From contig NZ_FOBV01000003.1 in NCBI RefSeq assembly GCF_900109935.1, positions 310,001-374,000 of the forward strand: a DNA stretch of 64,000 bases, read 5' to 3'. The notes under the pieces are model-generated. The model ran no database searches, was not told the origin of the DNA, and was given only the letters and a program-made list of their open reading frames with translations. Position numbers and translations under genes: made by a program. Every line of letters starts with the position of its first letter. Position 1 is the stretch's first letter. Source of the DNA: Chryseobacterium taichungense (GTDB lineage Bacteria; Bacteroidota; Bacteroidia; Flavobacteriales; Weeksellaceae). Shown here in pieces: positions 44,185-52,570 of this stretch.

Positions 44185-44215
44185 CAAAGTTACATTGCAG
44201 TAACTTATTTTACAA
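44185..44215 (-). promoter_or_regulatory. Promoter of the SusC-SusD-S9 operon
   Basis: On the minus strand TTTG near 44215 and TAACTTTG at 44185-44192, about 20 bp apart, fit the Bacteroidetes consensus TTG-N17-23-TAnnTTTG. Transcription would begin near 44178 and leave a ~500-nt leader before SusC. The divergent XRE gene starts at 44289. Confidence 0.5.
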
Positions 44216-44288
44216 ATATAATAAAAAAACACAAAAGACACTTATAAGTATCCTAAAATTTGATTCTAAACCAAGAATTTTACAATTA

Positions 44289-44573
44289 ATGAAAGATTTA
44301 ACTTTTACTTATGCAAAAAAAGCTCTTGGTTATAGGATTTTTGAGTTAAGACAAAAAATTATAAATCCCGAGACTGGAAAGCCTATATCTCAAGAAGAAT
44401 TAGGATTACGAACTGGTCTTGTAAAAAAAACAATTGGTGAATTGGAACGAGGCAATACCAATCCAGAATTTGAAACATTATTGGTAATTATCAGAGAACT
44501 GAATGTCACCTTGCAAGAATTCTTTAATTTTGATATTGAGGCATATACAAAACTTGCCGAAGCTAAAAAATAG
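44289..44573 (+). CDS. XRE-family HTH regulator
   Basis: 94 residues. A Cro/C1-type HTH runs from GYRIFELRQKIINPETGKPI through SQEELGLRTGLVKKTIGELE to RGNTNPEFETLLVIIRELNV, followed by a short tail. It is divergent from the SusC operon and may regulate it or belong to a small mobile unit, as the IS982 remnant follows. Confidence 0.85.
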   Translation: MKDLTFTYAKKALGYRIFELRQKIINPETGKPISQEELGLRTGLVKKTIGELERGNTNPEFETLLVIIRELNVTLQEFFNFDIEAYTKLAEAKK

Positions 44574-44590
44574 TTGATACAGGGTAGACT

Positions 44591-44692
44591 TCACATTATT
44601 ATTAACGTAGAATCAATAAATTCCCTTTTAGTAAAAACTAAACCATATTGTTCATCCTTTGAAAGTTGGGTGTATTCGTAGAAATACAGTTG
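44591..44692 (-). pseudogene. Short coding remnant, unknown
   Basis: A 33-codon open stretch (LYFYEYTQLSKDEQYGLVFT..) ending at a TGA looks protein-like but is preceded directly by a stop and has no start. It is probably the decayed end of a gene, cut near the IS element. Confidence 0.25.
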
Positions 44693-44879
44693 TTACATTT
44701 CGTAATTTATAAATTCTAATCTTTTCTGTAAAGTAACCCCGAGTAGAATGATTGTTTTGTTGTTATGTGAAATCACAAAAATAAGTTTTTAACATAAGGC
44801 TTCAAGCTAACAACTAATAAGGTGTGAATACATCAAAAAAAATCTCTTTAAAATAATATTTTTTAACCCGTTGTGCATT

Positions 44880-45756
44880 TTAAAATATGTTTGATTTTAG
44901 ATTGTTAATATTTCTGTTTAAGTAGTTTTTATTGATGTATTGAACAATTGTTAGTGCTGTGATTTTTGCCAAAATTCTTGTTTTAAATCCTTCGAAGGTC
45001 TTCGCATAATTTCGTCTAATCATAAATTGGTCACACAGCTGAGAAAATAAAGTTTCAATCCTTTTTCTATGCTTTTTAAAGAGTTAAAATTGAGGTTTGT
45101 AGTCTTTTTGATTAATTCTTTTTGGAGTTTCCAAAGTAATATTCGCATAATTGAAAAGATCTACTTGTACCTATGACGAGAGATATCCTTATCACCAAAC
45201 AAAATACAATCAGACAAATGTTCTTTAATATCTTTTAAGAAATGAATATCATGAATGGATGCCGGACTGAGCTCTACGCTTTGAAAAACACCACTCACAG
45301 AGCAAACCGCATGCAATTTGTAACCGTAAAAAGACATTTGTTGCGATGCACAAAAACCTCTGTTAGGAAAGCAATACTGTTGATCCTTACATATTTTGGA
45401 GCGCATACTTCTGGAAATTTCACAGATTTCCAAAGGCATACTGTCGACAATAAAATAATTTTCAAATTCATTGAAACTCTGAGCCATTTTTAAACGTATT
45501 TCATTGATCTTAAAGATAATTTTCGCTTTCTTCGATTGTAAACACTGCGTTCTATTTTATTGCTCAAAAAATGAGGAAGCTAACGGAATAAGTGATTTTC
45601 ACTATCAATTCCCATATATTCGGCGGTTAAGGCAAGGCTTACGACTTCCAAATCTTTCATTCTGGAAACATATCTCTGATAAGATAAGAGTGTTTCACTT
45701 GAAATTTTTCGTAAAACTTCCAAAATCCTTCCGTAATTTGCACCTAAGTTGTTCAT
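44880..45756 (-). pseudogene. IS982-family transposase, several frame breaks
   Basis: From the ATG at 45756 the frame reads MNNLGANYGRILEVLRKI and stops at a TAG where LFR(Q)LPHFL is expected. The LSL region is then frameshifted. The fragment at 45161-45487 (ENYFIVDSMPLEICEISR, GYKLHAVCSVSGVFQSVELS) holds the DDE core, and a third fragment carries the C-terminal QDYKPQF. At least one nonsense mutation and two frameshifts are present, so it is inactive. Confidence 0.85.
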
Positions 45757-45797
45757 TGTAAATGTTTTGTGGTAAAAACATTTACAATGAACAACTT
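45746..45797. other. 23-bp perfect hairpin over the IS982 transposase start
   Basis: AAGTTGTTCATTGTAAATGTTTT is exactly inverted 6 bases further on. The transposase ATG (45754-45756) lies within one arm. In a read-through transcript the start would be hidden, a known type of control in other insertion sequences. Confidence 0.65.
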
Positions 45798-45992
45798 ATT
45801 TCTTTTTATACATAATGCACAACGGGTTTTTTATATATTTGTGTAGGTCTATTCTACAGAGCCTGCCACCCACTAATAGCAAAGCTGATAAGCACTGTAA
45901 TTCTTTTTAATTGAATAACTTTTGTTTCATACAAGAGACGTGGTTAGTGGGTGACATTTATTTCTTGTGAAATAAAATAAAATAAAAATTCA

Positions 45993-46706
45993 ATGGAATC
46001 GCATAATCATACGATCAATTTTTATAAACTAGAATCAAAAAAGCTTAAAAGAGAACTTGGAATCCGGCATATCGAGGCATTACATATTACTGCCAAAAAA
46101 TATGGATTTTCAAACTGGACACACTGCCTTAGAAGTTTTGATGCTAAGCCAGAGCCATCTGACAATATTATAGCACATATAACATTCACCGATTGGTTGA
46201 GCAAAAAGGTTAACAGGAATTCACCGCTAGGCGATCTGGCCAGAGATGTGAAAACGGACAGCACATGGCCGTCATTTGATAGCTTTGAGCAGTATGAATC
46301 ATACCTGAGATCAAAAGGAGCTGCAAGAGAAGCTATGTACGCTTTGAAAAATGCGTGGAAAAGCTACAATGCAAATCTTAAACGCAGTTTACTGCCAAAT
46401 AAGGATAAGATAATAGCAAAAATACTAACACCTAAAAATGATATTAGAAAAATCGTTTTCGTGAAGAATATCATTCCTTTACACTACAGCAAAAGAATAC
46501 CAGAAAAGTTCAATGTTGGAGATGAGGCCTGGATCTCCAATGACGGACGTAAAGCCATACCTGTAATTATTACAGAAGTGGATGAACGGCACTATTCCTT
46601 CAGGGTTGAAAGACCTTTGAAAAATGCCGGAGATGAATATTACTATCGGCTAGACGAGGTTCGCAGTACTCCGGAACTTGCTTGTCTGAATCGACTTACA
46701 TCATAA
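45993..46706 (+). CDS. YozE-domain protein
   Basis: 237 residues in three parts. Residues ~20-45 have LGIRHIEALHITAKKYGFSN (then WTHCLRSF), a short motif seen in many small proteins with a 'YGFxxW' element. Residues ~65-128 fit the YozE SAM-like fold (FTDWLSKKV..SPLGDLARDVKTDSTWPSFDSF..YLRSKGA). The C-terminal part (EKFNVGDEAWISNDGRKAIP, FRVERPLKNAGDEYYYRLDE) is beta-rich. Function unknown. A 10-bp inverted repeat (CACCCACTAA/TTAGTGGGTG) lies upstream at 45867-45953, and a terminator follows. Confidence 0.6.
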   Translation: MESHNHTINFYKLESKKLKRELGIRHIEALHITAKKYGFSNWTHCLRSFDAKPEPSDNIIAHITFTDWLSKKVNRNSPLGDLARDVKTDSTWPSFDSFEQYESYLRSKGAAREAMYALKNAWKSYNANLKRSLLPNKDKIIAKILTPKNDIRKIVFVKNIIPLHYSKRIPEKFNVGDEAWISNDGRKAIPVIITEVDERHYSFRVERPLKNAGDEYYYRLDEVRSTPELACLNRLTS

Positions 46707-46764
46707 CTTTAATATCTTTCTTCTGTACTTTTTAAATAAGGTGGAAGTTTTAGTAACATTAAAG

Positions 46765-46797
46765 ATGCCCTTGGATCTGTACCAAGGGCATTTTTTA
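46765..46797 (+). terminator. Terminator after the YozE-domain gene
   Basis: Stem TGCCCTTGG/CCAAGGGCA with loop ATCTGTA, then TTTTTT. Confidence 0.85.
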
Positions 46798-46974
46798 TAA
46801 TTACAGTTTTCCCTTCTGACCATTTCATCACTTATGGAAGCTTCTATTTCCTGTCATTCCTTGATTCACAAAATATTTCTATATTCTTGAGAATTATCGT
46901 AATTAAGATTTTTTAGAAACAGAAAGTGCAGGACACTCTATCAATACGTTCGCACTAACTTCGTTATAAATCAA

Positions 46975-48231
46975 ATGGCTATGTTTTGGAAAATATCCCT
47001 ATCCTTCATTTTATGTTCTTTCAATTTGATGATCAACGCACAACAGCTGGCATTTCCAGGAGCAGAGGGCTTTGGACGCTATGCATCCGGCGGTCGTGGG
47101 GGAACTGTTTATTACGTGACCAACCTTAACGACACAGGAGCAGGTTCATTCAGAGACGCGGTAAGCAAGAGCGGTAGAACTGTCGTTTTTGATGTTGCAG
47201 GTGTAATTAAGATCAATGAAAAGATCTCAGCTGCTCCGGGAATCACCATTGCAGGACAAACCGCACCTGGAACTGGCGTTACGGTTTACGGCAACAGTGT
47301 ATCCTTTAGTGGAAATACCATTGTCAGGTACATGAGATTCAGGGGAAGCATTGATATGCCCAAAGGCGCATGCACCGTGGTAGCAGATGATTTGAAGGAT
47401 ATTATCTTTGACCACGTTTCCATTGAATGGGGCAGATGGGACAACCTGCACGTAAAGAACAGCAGCAATATAACTTTTCAATATTGCCTTATCGGAGAAG
47501 GGATAGACCCTCAACGTTTCGGCGCACTTCTGGAAAATCCTGTAGATATAACGGTACACCATTGTCTATGGACAGGAAACCAGAGCCGCAATCCTAAAGC
47601 GAAGGCGAAGATCGAATATATTAATAACGTAGTTTACAACTGGGGTAAAAGCGCATTCGTTGGAGGACACTCGGCAACAGATCACTATCAGGATATTGTG
47701 GGCAATTACTTTATTGCGGGACCAAGTTCTACCGGTGATTTTTTAAGTATGTTCACTGCTACAGATCATGTATACCACAGAGATAATTATGTCGATCTCG
47801 ATAAAGATGGTAAAGTAAACGGACGGTTGGTGACTGATGAAGATTTTATAAGACAAAAAGCAACTTTGGTAAAAGTACCTTCAGTAATCTCAAGAAGTAA
47901 TGTTAAGATCAGTGCCGCAACAGATATGTGGAAAGTTATTATGAACGAAGCCGGTTCCTCATTGAAACGCGACGCGGTAGATCAACGTATCATAGGGTAT
48001 TTTAAAAGTCTCGGTTACAAAGGTCAGATCTTTAAGACGGAGGCCGATGCTGGCGGACAACCGAAAGTGAAAAAGCAGATTTCAAAATTAAAAGACACAG
48101 ATGCGGATGGCATCCCCAACAAATGGGAAACCAAAAATAATCTAAATGGTAAGGATTCTGGGGACGCAGCTATCATAAGTAAAACAGGTTATTCAAATCT
48201 GGAAAACTATATTAACAGTTTGGTCAAGTAG
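46975..48231 (+). CDS. Secreted pectate lyase-like protein (PL1-type beta-helix)
   Basis: 418 residues. A signal peptide (ISLSFILCSFNLMINAQQ) is followed by the typical opening FPGAEGFGRYASGGRGG. Parallel beta-helix repeats follow with GRTVVFDVAGVIKI, IIFDHVSIEWGRWDNLHVKN and ITVHHCLWTGNQSRNPKAKA (the conserved H..W...RNP element of PL1). A C-terminal DTDADGIPNKWETKNNLN resembles a Ca-binding thrombospondin type-3-like repeat. It should cleave pectic polysaccharide by beta-elimination outside the inner membrane. It stands alone, without a PUL. Confidence 0.87.
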   Translation: MAMFWKISLSFILCSFNLMINAQQLAFPGAEGFGRYASGGRGGTVYYVTNLNDTGAGSFRDAVSKSGRTVVFDVAGVIKINEKISAAPGITIAGQTAPGTGVTVYGNSVSFSGNTIVRYMRFRGSIDMPKGACTVVADDLKDIIFDHVSIEWGRWDNLHVKNSSNITFQYCLIGEGIDPQRFGALLENPVDITVHHCLWTGNQSRNPKAKAKIEYINNVVYNWGKSAFVGGHSATDHYQDIVGNYFIAGPSSTGDFLSMFTATDHVYHRDNYVDLDKDGKVNGRLVTDEDFIRQKATLVKVPSVISRSNVKISAATDMWKVIMNEAGSSLKRDAVDQRIIGYFKSLGYKGQIFKTEADAGGQPKVKKQISKLKDTDADGIPNKWETKNNLNGKDSGDAAIISKTGYSNLENYINSLVK

Positions 48232-48361
48232 TGAGTCAATACTTTTAGGGAAGTGAATACCTTACTTTATGCCACTAATTTAGGAACCGTTTGAAAAAGT
48301 TAGAAAATCAGGTATTAGTGCGCTTTCAAAGAGACATAGAAATTGAACTCTAATGAAAACA

Positions 48362-48391
48362 AAAGGCAGAAAATCTCCCAATTCTCTGCCT
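48362..48391 (-). terminator. Terminator of the sulfur/efflux operon
   Basis: Stem AAGGCAGA/TCTGCCTT with a 14-nt loop, followed on the minus strand by TTTGTTTTC. It starts 6 bp after the metallophosphatase stop and separates it from the pectate lyase gene. Confidence 0.65.
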
Positions 48392-48397
48392 TATTTA

Positions 48398-49828
48398 TCA
48401 AACCAAAAGAAACGAATCTCCAGATTTTTCAATAAGAGAGTGTTCTTCAAGATATTTTACCATTGCTTCCACCGCCTTCAAGCCATTTTCTGTACGGTTT
48501 TTCCCGAATTTCTTCGGGATGCCTTGCTCCGTGAGAAAAGCAACTTTGTAAACCTTGTCTTTTTCTAAATGTGTCCCCTTAAAATAGATTTCCTGAATTC
48601 TGTAACCCGGCGGATTTTCAATTCGCATCAAAATCTTCAGTCCGTTGCAACGCTTCACGTAACCTCCCATTTGTTTCATCGGCTCAGCGGAAAAAGTTCG
48701 TTCAAGATTTTCTTCTAACATTTCAAAGATCTCTTTTCCCGTAAGCTCTGTGGTGGAAATAGACGGGTTCATCGGCACGATTTTGTATAAATCCCATAGT
48801 GTAATATTGCCGACATCTATAGGCGCACCGTAGCGCCACCCGTTGGAAAAGGAGATCTCAACGTCCGTCGCAAAATTGACGGCAGAAAGAAGAAAATCAT
48901 CCATAGTTGAGGATAATGTCGAATAGCGGTGAAGGATATGATCTGTTGTCCCCAAAACTTTATTTCTCATTTCAGAAAAAGGCTGTAGACTTTTTTCCAC
49001 CAGATTTTTAACTTCTACATCTTCATCTTCATCTATACTGCCATCTGTTTCAATGAGCTTGTAATCAAAATGTTTAATCATTCGATTTTCTATGTCAAGC
49101 ATTAGATGCCCTACAAATGATCCGTGGCAGCCACATTGGATGATAATGCAGTTTCCTGCTTTTTTTGGTTCGTACATCCGGTTATGGGTGTGTGCACTGA
49201 GACAAATATCGATTCCTTCAACTTTTTTGAGCAGTTCAATATCTTGCGGATAACCATTGTGCGACAAAAGAATAATAACGTCCACAGCATTATCTCTTAA
49301 TTCTCTGACGCATTGATTTGTCTCTTCAATTCCATCGGTCACCGTTATGCCTTCACTAAACTTCTCTGGCATTGTCTTATCGATAATACTGGAACAGATC
49401 CCGATAATACCAATTTTGAGTCCTCCAATTTCCGATATTTTGTACGGTTTTAAAAACTGATTTCCATTTTCATCAAACACATTACATCCTAAAATAGGGT
49501 AATCCAATTGACTTCCCAATGTCAAAAGATGCCTTGGTGTATAGGCAAAATCCCAATGACCTACCATTGCATCAAATCCAAGCTGGTTGAGTACGGGAAT
49601 CAAAACCTCTCCTTTCGATTGTACGACCGGAACGGTTCCGTGAAACGTATCACCTCCGTCAAAGAACAATGCATTCGGATTTTCTGCCCTGATCTTTTTA
49701 AAAATATTCTGAATTCTTGCGTAACCTCCTGCATTTTTTACATACTCTTTCTGACAGTCATAATACAACTCCGGGTGTGGCTCCATATAACCGTGTACAT
49801 CGTTGATAAATCCTATTGATAACTTCAT
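48398..49828 (-). CDS. SoxB/5'-nucleotidase-like metallophosphatase
   Basis: 476 residues without signal peptide. Metal-binding motifs: INDVHGYMEPH (D10, H12), FFDGGDTFHGT, GHWDFAYTP, LLSHNGYPQD and CLSAHTHNRMYEP. The GHWDF form resembles the GHWEF of SoxB (thiosulfohydrolase) rather than GNHEFD of 5'-nucleotidases. The C-terminal half (about 290-470) is the 5'-nucleotidase C-terminal domain. SoxB is exported, but this protein seems cytoplasmic, so the substrate may differ. It ends a long operon of thioredoxin, DsrE and efflux genes, which supports a sulfur role (inference). Confidence 0.78.
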   Translation of the reverse strand: MKLSIGFINDVHGYMEPHPELYYDCQKEYVKNAGGYARIQNIFKKIRAENPNALFFDGGDTFHGTVPVVQSKGEVLIPVLNQLGFDAMVGHWDFAYTPRHLLTLGSQLDYPILGCNVFDENGNQFLKPYKISEIGGLKIGIIGICSSIIDKTMPEKFSEGITVTDGIEETNQCVRELRDNAVDVIILLSHNGYPQDIELLKKVEGIDICLSAHTHNRMYEPKKAGNCIIIQCGCHGSFVGHLMLDIENRMIKHFDYKLIETDGSIDEDEDVEVKNLVEKSLQPFSEMRNKVLGTTDHILHRYSTLSSTMDDFLLSAVNFATDVEISFSNGWRYGAPIDVGNITLWDLYKIVPMNPSISTTELTGKEIFEMLEENLERTFSAEPMKQMGGYVKRCNGLKILMRIENPPGYRIQEIYFKGTHLEKDKVYKVAFLTEQGIPKKFGKNRTENGLKAVEAMVKYLEEHSLIEKSGDSFLLV

Positions 49829-49839
49829 AATTTCATTTT

Positions 49840-50289
49840 TTAAGGTTTAATTATTGCCCAGCCTTCATACTGTCTCAAAATTATTTCACCATTTCCGCTG
49901 GGGGTGTAATTGACAAAATCAAACAATTCGGACTTATCTATTTTTTTCTCACGAAGCGTATTTTCGCACTGCACCATTACCACACCTCTTTTTTTCAGTT
50001 TAACAAGCAGTTCCTGATATGGATTTTTCTTTAGGAACATTTCCACTCCGCCTCCAAAAGCCAGCAACTCGACATTCAGTTTGTCTTTCAATCTTTGATC
50101 TTCAAGAGCGTTGTTGATATTTCTGATAATAGCCTTTAATTTTTGGTCATCCGCTTCGTTGATTATGTAGAGAGCATTATATTCCTGATTGATAGATTTC
50201 GCAGGTACGTAAGAGGTTTTCTCTTGAGCAAAACTCATAAGGCCGGTCAGTAATACTGATAAGGTGAGTACTTTTATTAATTTTTTCAT
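49840..50289 (-). CDS. Periplasmic DsrE-family protein
   Basis: 149 residues with a signal peptide (VLTLSVLLTGLMSFAQEK). The DsrE/F-like fold shows NALYIINEADDQKLKAIIRN, VELLAFGGGVEMFL and GVVMVQCENTLREKK with the conserved Cys used as sulfur carrier in the family. It overlaps the TlpA gene by 4 bases. It may carry persulfide sulfur between periplasmic thioredoxins. Confidence 0.8.
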   Translation of the reverse strand: MKKLIKVLTLSVLLTGLMSFAQEKTSYVPAKSINQEYNALYIINEADDQKLKAIIRNINNALEDQRLKDKLNVELLAFGGGVEMFLKKNPYQELLVKLKKRGVVMVQCENTLREKKIDKSELFDFVNYTPSGNGEIILRQYEGWAIIKP

Positions 50290-50894
50290 TGATTTTCATT
50301 TAAAAGTTTATTGATTTCTTCATAGAAAGAATCTTTGCTGTAATCTGCCATTCCGGCGTGATGCATCCTGATTTTCCCCGATTTATCCAAAACTACCGTC
50401 GTAGGAAGTGAGCCATTAAAAAATGAAGACGGAATAGAGCCTTCCGGAGCTAAAAAAGGCACAGTAAACTGTTCTTTTTCGAGATAGATTTTACCTAAAG
50501 TAGAATCATCATCAAGATTTACCGTCAGAAAAACCAAATCTTTATTTGATTTATACTGATTATAAAACTTCTGAATTGATGGAAATTCTGCCCGGCAAGG
50601 CGGACACCACGATGCCCAGAAATTAATGAAAACCACTTTTCCTTTGAGTTCAGAAGTATGGATAAAATCTCCTTTTTCATTCCTTACACTGAAATTTTCA
50701 GTGATGGCCGAAGAACTCGACTCAGAAATTGGTTCTACTTTCTTTTCTTCAATCTTAGAATTCAGAAGGCCGGTTGAAATAATCTGTCTCATCAGCCAGG
50801 CTTTTGCATCGGGGCTTACCAGCAAAACTATAAATACTGAAACCAGAATTGTTGTACTCCAATTTTTCCGAAGCCATATTTTAAATTTTTCCAT
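50286..50894 (-). CDS. TlpA-like membrane-anchored thioredoxin
   Basis: 202 residues with an N-terminal transmembrane anchor (TTILVSVFIVLLVSPDA, about 14-30) and a thioredoxin fold with NFWASWCPPCRAEFP (CxxC at 97-100) in the periplasm. LPTTVVLDKSGKIRMHHAG contains the conserved cis-Pro. Such proteins reduce disulfides or persulfides. It lies 16 bp after a second TlpA-like gene. Confidence 0.88.
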   Translation of the reverse strand: MEKFKIWLRKNWSTTILVSVFIVLLVSPDAKAWLMRQIISTGLLNSKIEEKKVEPISESSSSAITENFSVRNEKGDFIHTSELKGKVVFINFWASWCPPCRAEFPSIQKFYNQYKSNKDLVFLTVNLDDDSTLGKIYLEKEQFTVPFLAPEGSIPSSFFNGSLPTTVVLDKSGKIRMHHAGMADYSKDSFYEEINKLLNENQ

Positions 50895-50910
50895 TGTCTA
50901 AATATATTAA

Positions 50911-51453
50911 TTATTGTTCTGTTAATTTTTTCAGCGCCTCATAAATCTGAGGCTGATCAAAATCTCTCCCACCCTGAATCTGTGCTTCGAGTTCTCCCTT
51001 TTTATTAAAAATTAAAGTTGTAGGAATAGCACCCTGAAAGTATTTGGAAGGTATATTATCTCCTGCAACATATACCGGAAGGTCATAGTTTTTATCCTTC
51101 ATAAATTTCATAGCCTTCGTCAGGTTGGCTTCCACATTAAGGAAAACAAAGATAATATCATCATTTCCCTTGAATTTATTTTTCAGCCTGTTGAGTGTCG
51201 GCATTTCTTCTACACAAGGTCTGCACCAGGTTGCCCAAAAATTAATGAAGACAACTTTACCTTTCAGTTCACTCAGCGAGATTTTCTTTCCGTTTTCATC
51301 CACTAAAACAATATCATCGTTTTCATCAAAGAGATTCGGATTTTGGATTTGAATTTTATGTTGAGGGACAGACTGCATTGCATTGATTTCTGATGAAAAC
51401 AGGAAGAGTGGTAGTATAAGAACAGGTATTTTAGATTTTAAAATATTTTGCAT
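50911..51453 (-). CDS. TlpA-like periplasmic thioredoxin
   Basis: 180 residues with a signal peptide (VLILPLFLFSSEINAM) and NFWATWCRPCVEEMP (CxxC 77-80). GAIPTTLIFNKKGELEAQIQ carries the cis-Pro. Its stop codon at 50911 is close to the next thioredoxin, and its start shares one base with the end of the membrane-fusion gene. The two TlpA proteins differ enough to have different partners. Confidence 0.86.
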   Translation of the reverse strand: MQNILKSKIPVLILPLFLFSSEINAMQSVPQHKIQIQNPNLFDENDDIVLVDENGKKISLSELKGKVVFINFWATWCRPCVEEMPTLNRLKNKFKGNDDIIFVFLNVEANLTKAMKFMKDKNYDLPVYVAGDNIPSKYFQGAIPTTLIFNKKGELEAQIQGGRDFDQPQIYEALKKLTEQ

Positions 51454-52556
51454 TATTTCTTTTTTTTGGTTGATATTTTACCTTCTTCCAATTCTTCGGA
51501 AGGTTTTATTAAAATTTTATCGTTTTCTGAAAATGCACCAAAAACTTCGGTCAGCTTTTCATACGTAATTCCTTCTTTTACAGCCACTCTTTTCACCGTA
51601 TCATCATTAAAAGTCATTACGAAAGTTCCAGACTGAGTTTGCAGAATACTTTTTGTCGGCACAAAAAAACTGGGCGCATTTCTTTTCAGATTCAGCTGAA
51701 CCTGTGCATACTCACCACCTTTTAAAACAGAACCTGGATTAGAAACATCGAATTCGAGCGTCATAGAGCGGTTTTCCTGACTGATAACCCCTGAATTTCT
51801 TGAGAGATGCGCATTAAAAGTTTTACCCGGAATCGAATTGACCGTAAAGTCAGCTTCCATACCTTCAGTAATGCTTGACGCGTGTTTTTCAGGAAGAGAA
51901 ACCGTAAGTCTCAATTTATTTTTCTGAGCCATACTAAAAAGAGCCGTCCCCGAATTAGGACCAACTAAAGCTCCGGCAGAAAGATTTCTATCCATTATAA
52001 CTCCATTGAAAGGCGCTGTAATCCTCAGATATTGATTCATCTGCGAAGATCTGCCTGTTCCCGCTTTGGAGGCATCATACGCAGCTTTGGAGCTCCGCAT
52101 AATGCTTTTAGCCCTGTCCAGCTCAATATCTGCAACTGCTCCTTTTGTCTTGGAAGCATCCTGCAACCGTTCAAAAGCTTGCTTGGCGTAGAGGTAATCG
52201 GTATACATTTTCTGCTGCGAAGATTTATCCGAAAGGTAATCCTGATTCATTTCCGGAGCTTCTAAAACCGCAAGAAGCTGACCTTTGGAAACCACCGAAC
52301 CTCTGTCAACATAAATTTTCCTGATAAATCCCGGCACTTTGGCAAAAACCTGCACCGATTCATACGGCTTCAGTTCGCCTGGAACGGAAATCTGATAAGT
52401 GGGATTTATGAGCTTGATTTCTGTGTTCAGGAAAGACTGAGCAGGCTGAACAGTTTTTTTTGTTTCATTTTTAGTTTCCTTTTCGCCCGAGCAGGACGCC
52501 ACCCCCAAAAGAATGAAAGGAATAAAGATGTATTTTATTTTGCTGATGATTTTCAT
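51453..52556 (-). CDS. RND efflux membrane-fusion lipoprotein
   Basis: 367 residues with a lipobox (LLGVASCSGE). It has the lipoyl/barrel-sandwich halves (VQVFAKVPGFIRKIYVDRGS, ITAPFNGVIMDRNLSAGALV) flanking a helical hairpin, then beta-barrel and membrane-proximal domains. It links the RND pump to the TolC channel. It is between the pump (14 bp upstream) and the TlpA genes. Confidence 0.9.
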   Translation of the reverse strand: MKIISKIKYIFIPFILLGVASCSGEKETKNETKKTVQPAQSFLNTEIKLINPTYQISVPGELKPYESVQVFAKVPGFIRKIYVDRGSVVSKGQLLAVLEAPEMNQDYLSDKSSQQKMYTDYLYAKQAFERLQDASKTKGAVADIELDRAKSIMRSSKAAYDASKAGTGRSSQMNQYLRITAPFNGVIMDRNLSAGALVGPNSGTALFSMAQKNKLRLTVSLPEKHASSITEGMEADFTVNSIPGKTFNAHLSRNSGVISQENRSMTLEFDVSNPGSVLKGGEYAQVQLNLKRNAPSFFVPTKSILQTQSGTFVMTFNDDTVKRVAVKEGITYEKLTEVFGAFSENDKILIKPSEELEEGKISTKKKK

Positions 52557-52570
52557 TATTTTTTAATTAT

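Larger units (their letters stand above)
44865..45828 (-). mobile_element. IS982-family insertion sequence, defective
   Basis: Terminal inverted repeats AACCCGTTGTGCATT (44865-44879) and AATGCACAACGGGTT (45814-45828) enclose 964 bp, the normal size of IS982 members. The transposase is broken in several places. A target duplication cannot be fixed because both flanks are T-rich. Confidence 0.85.
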
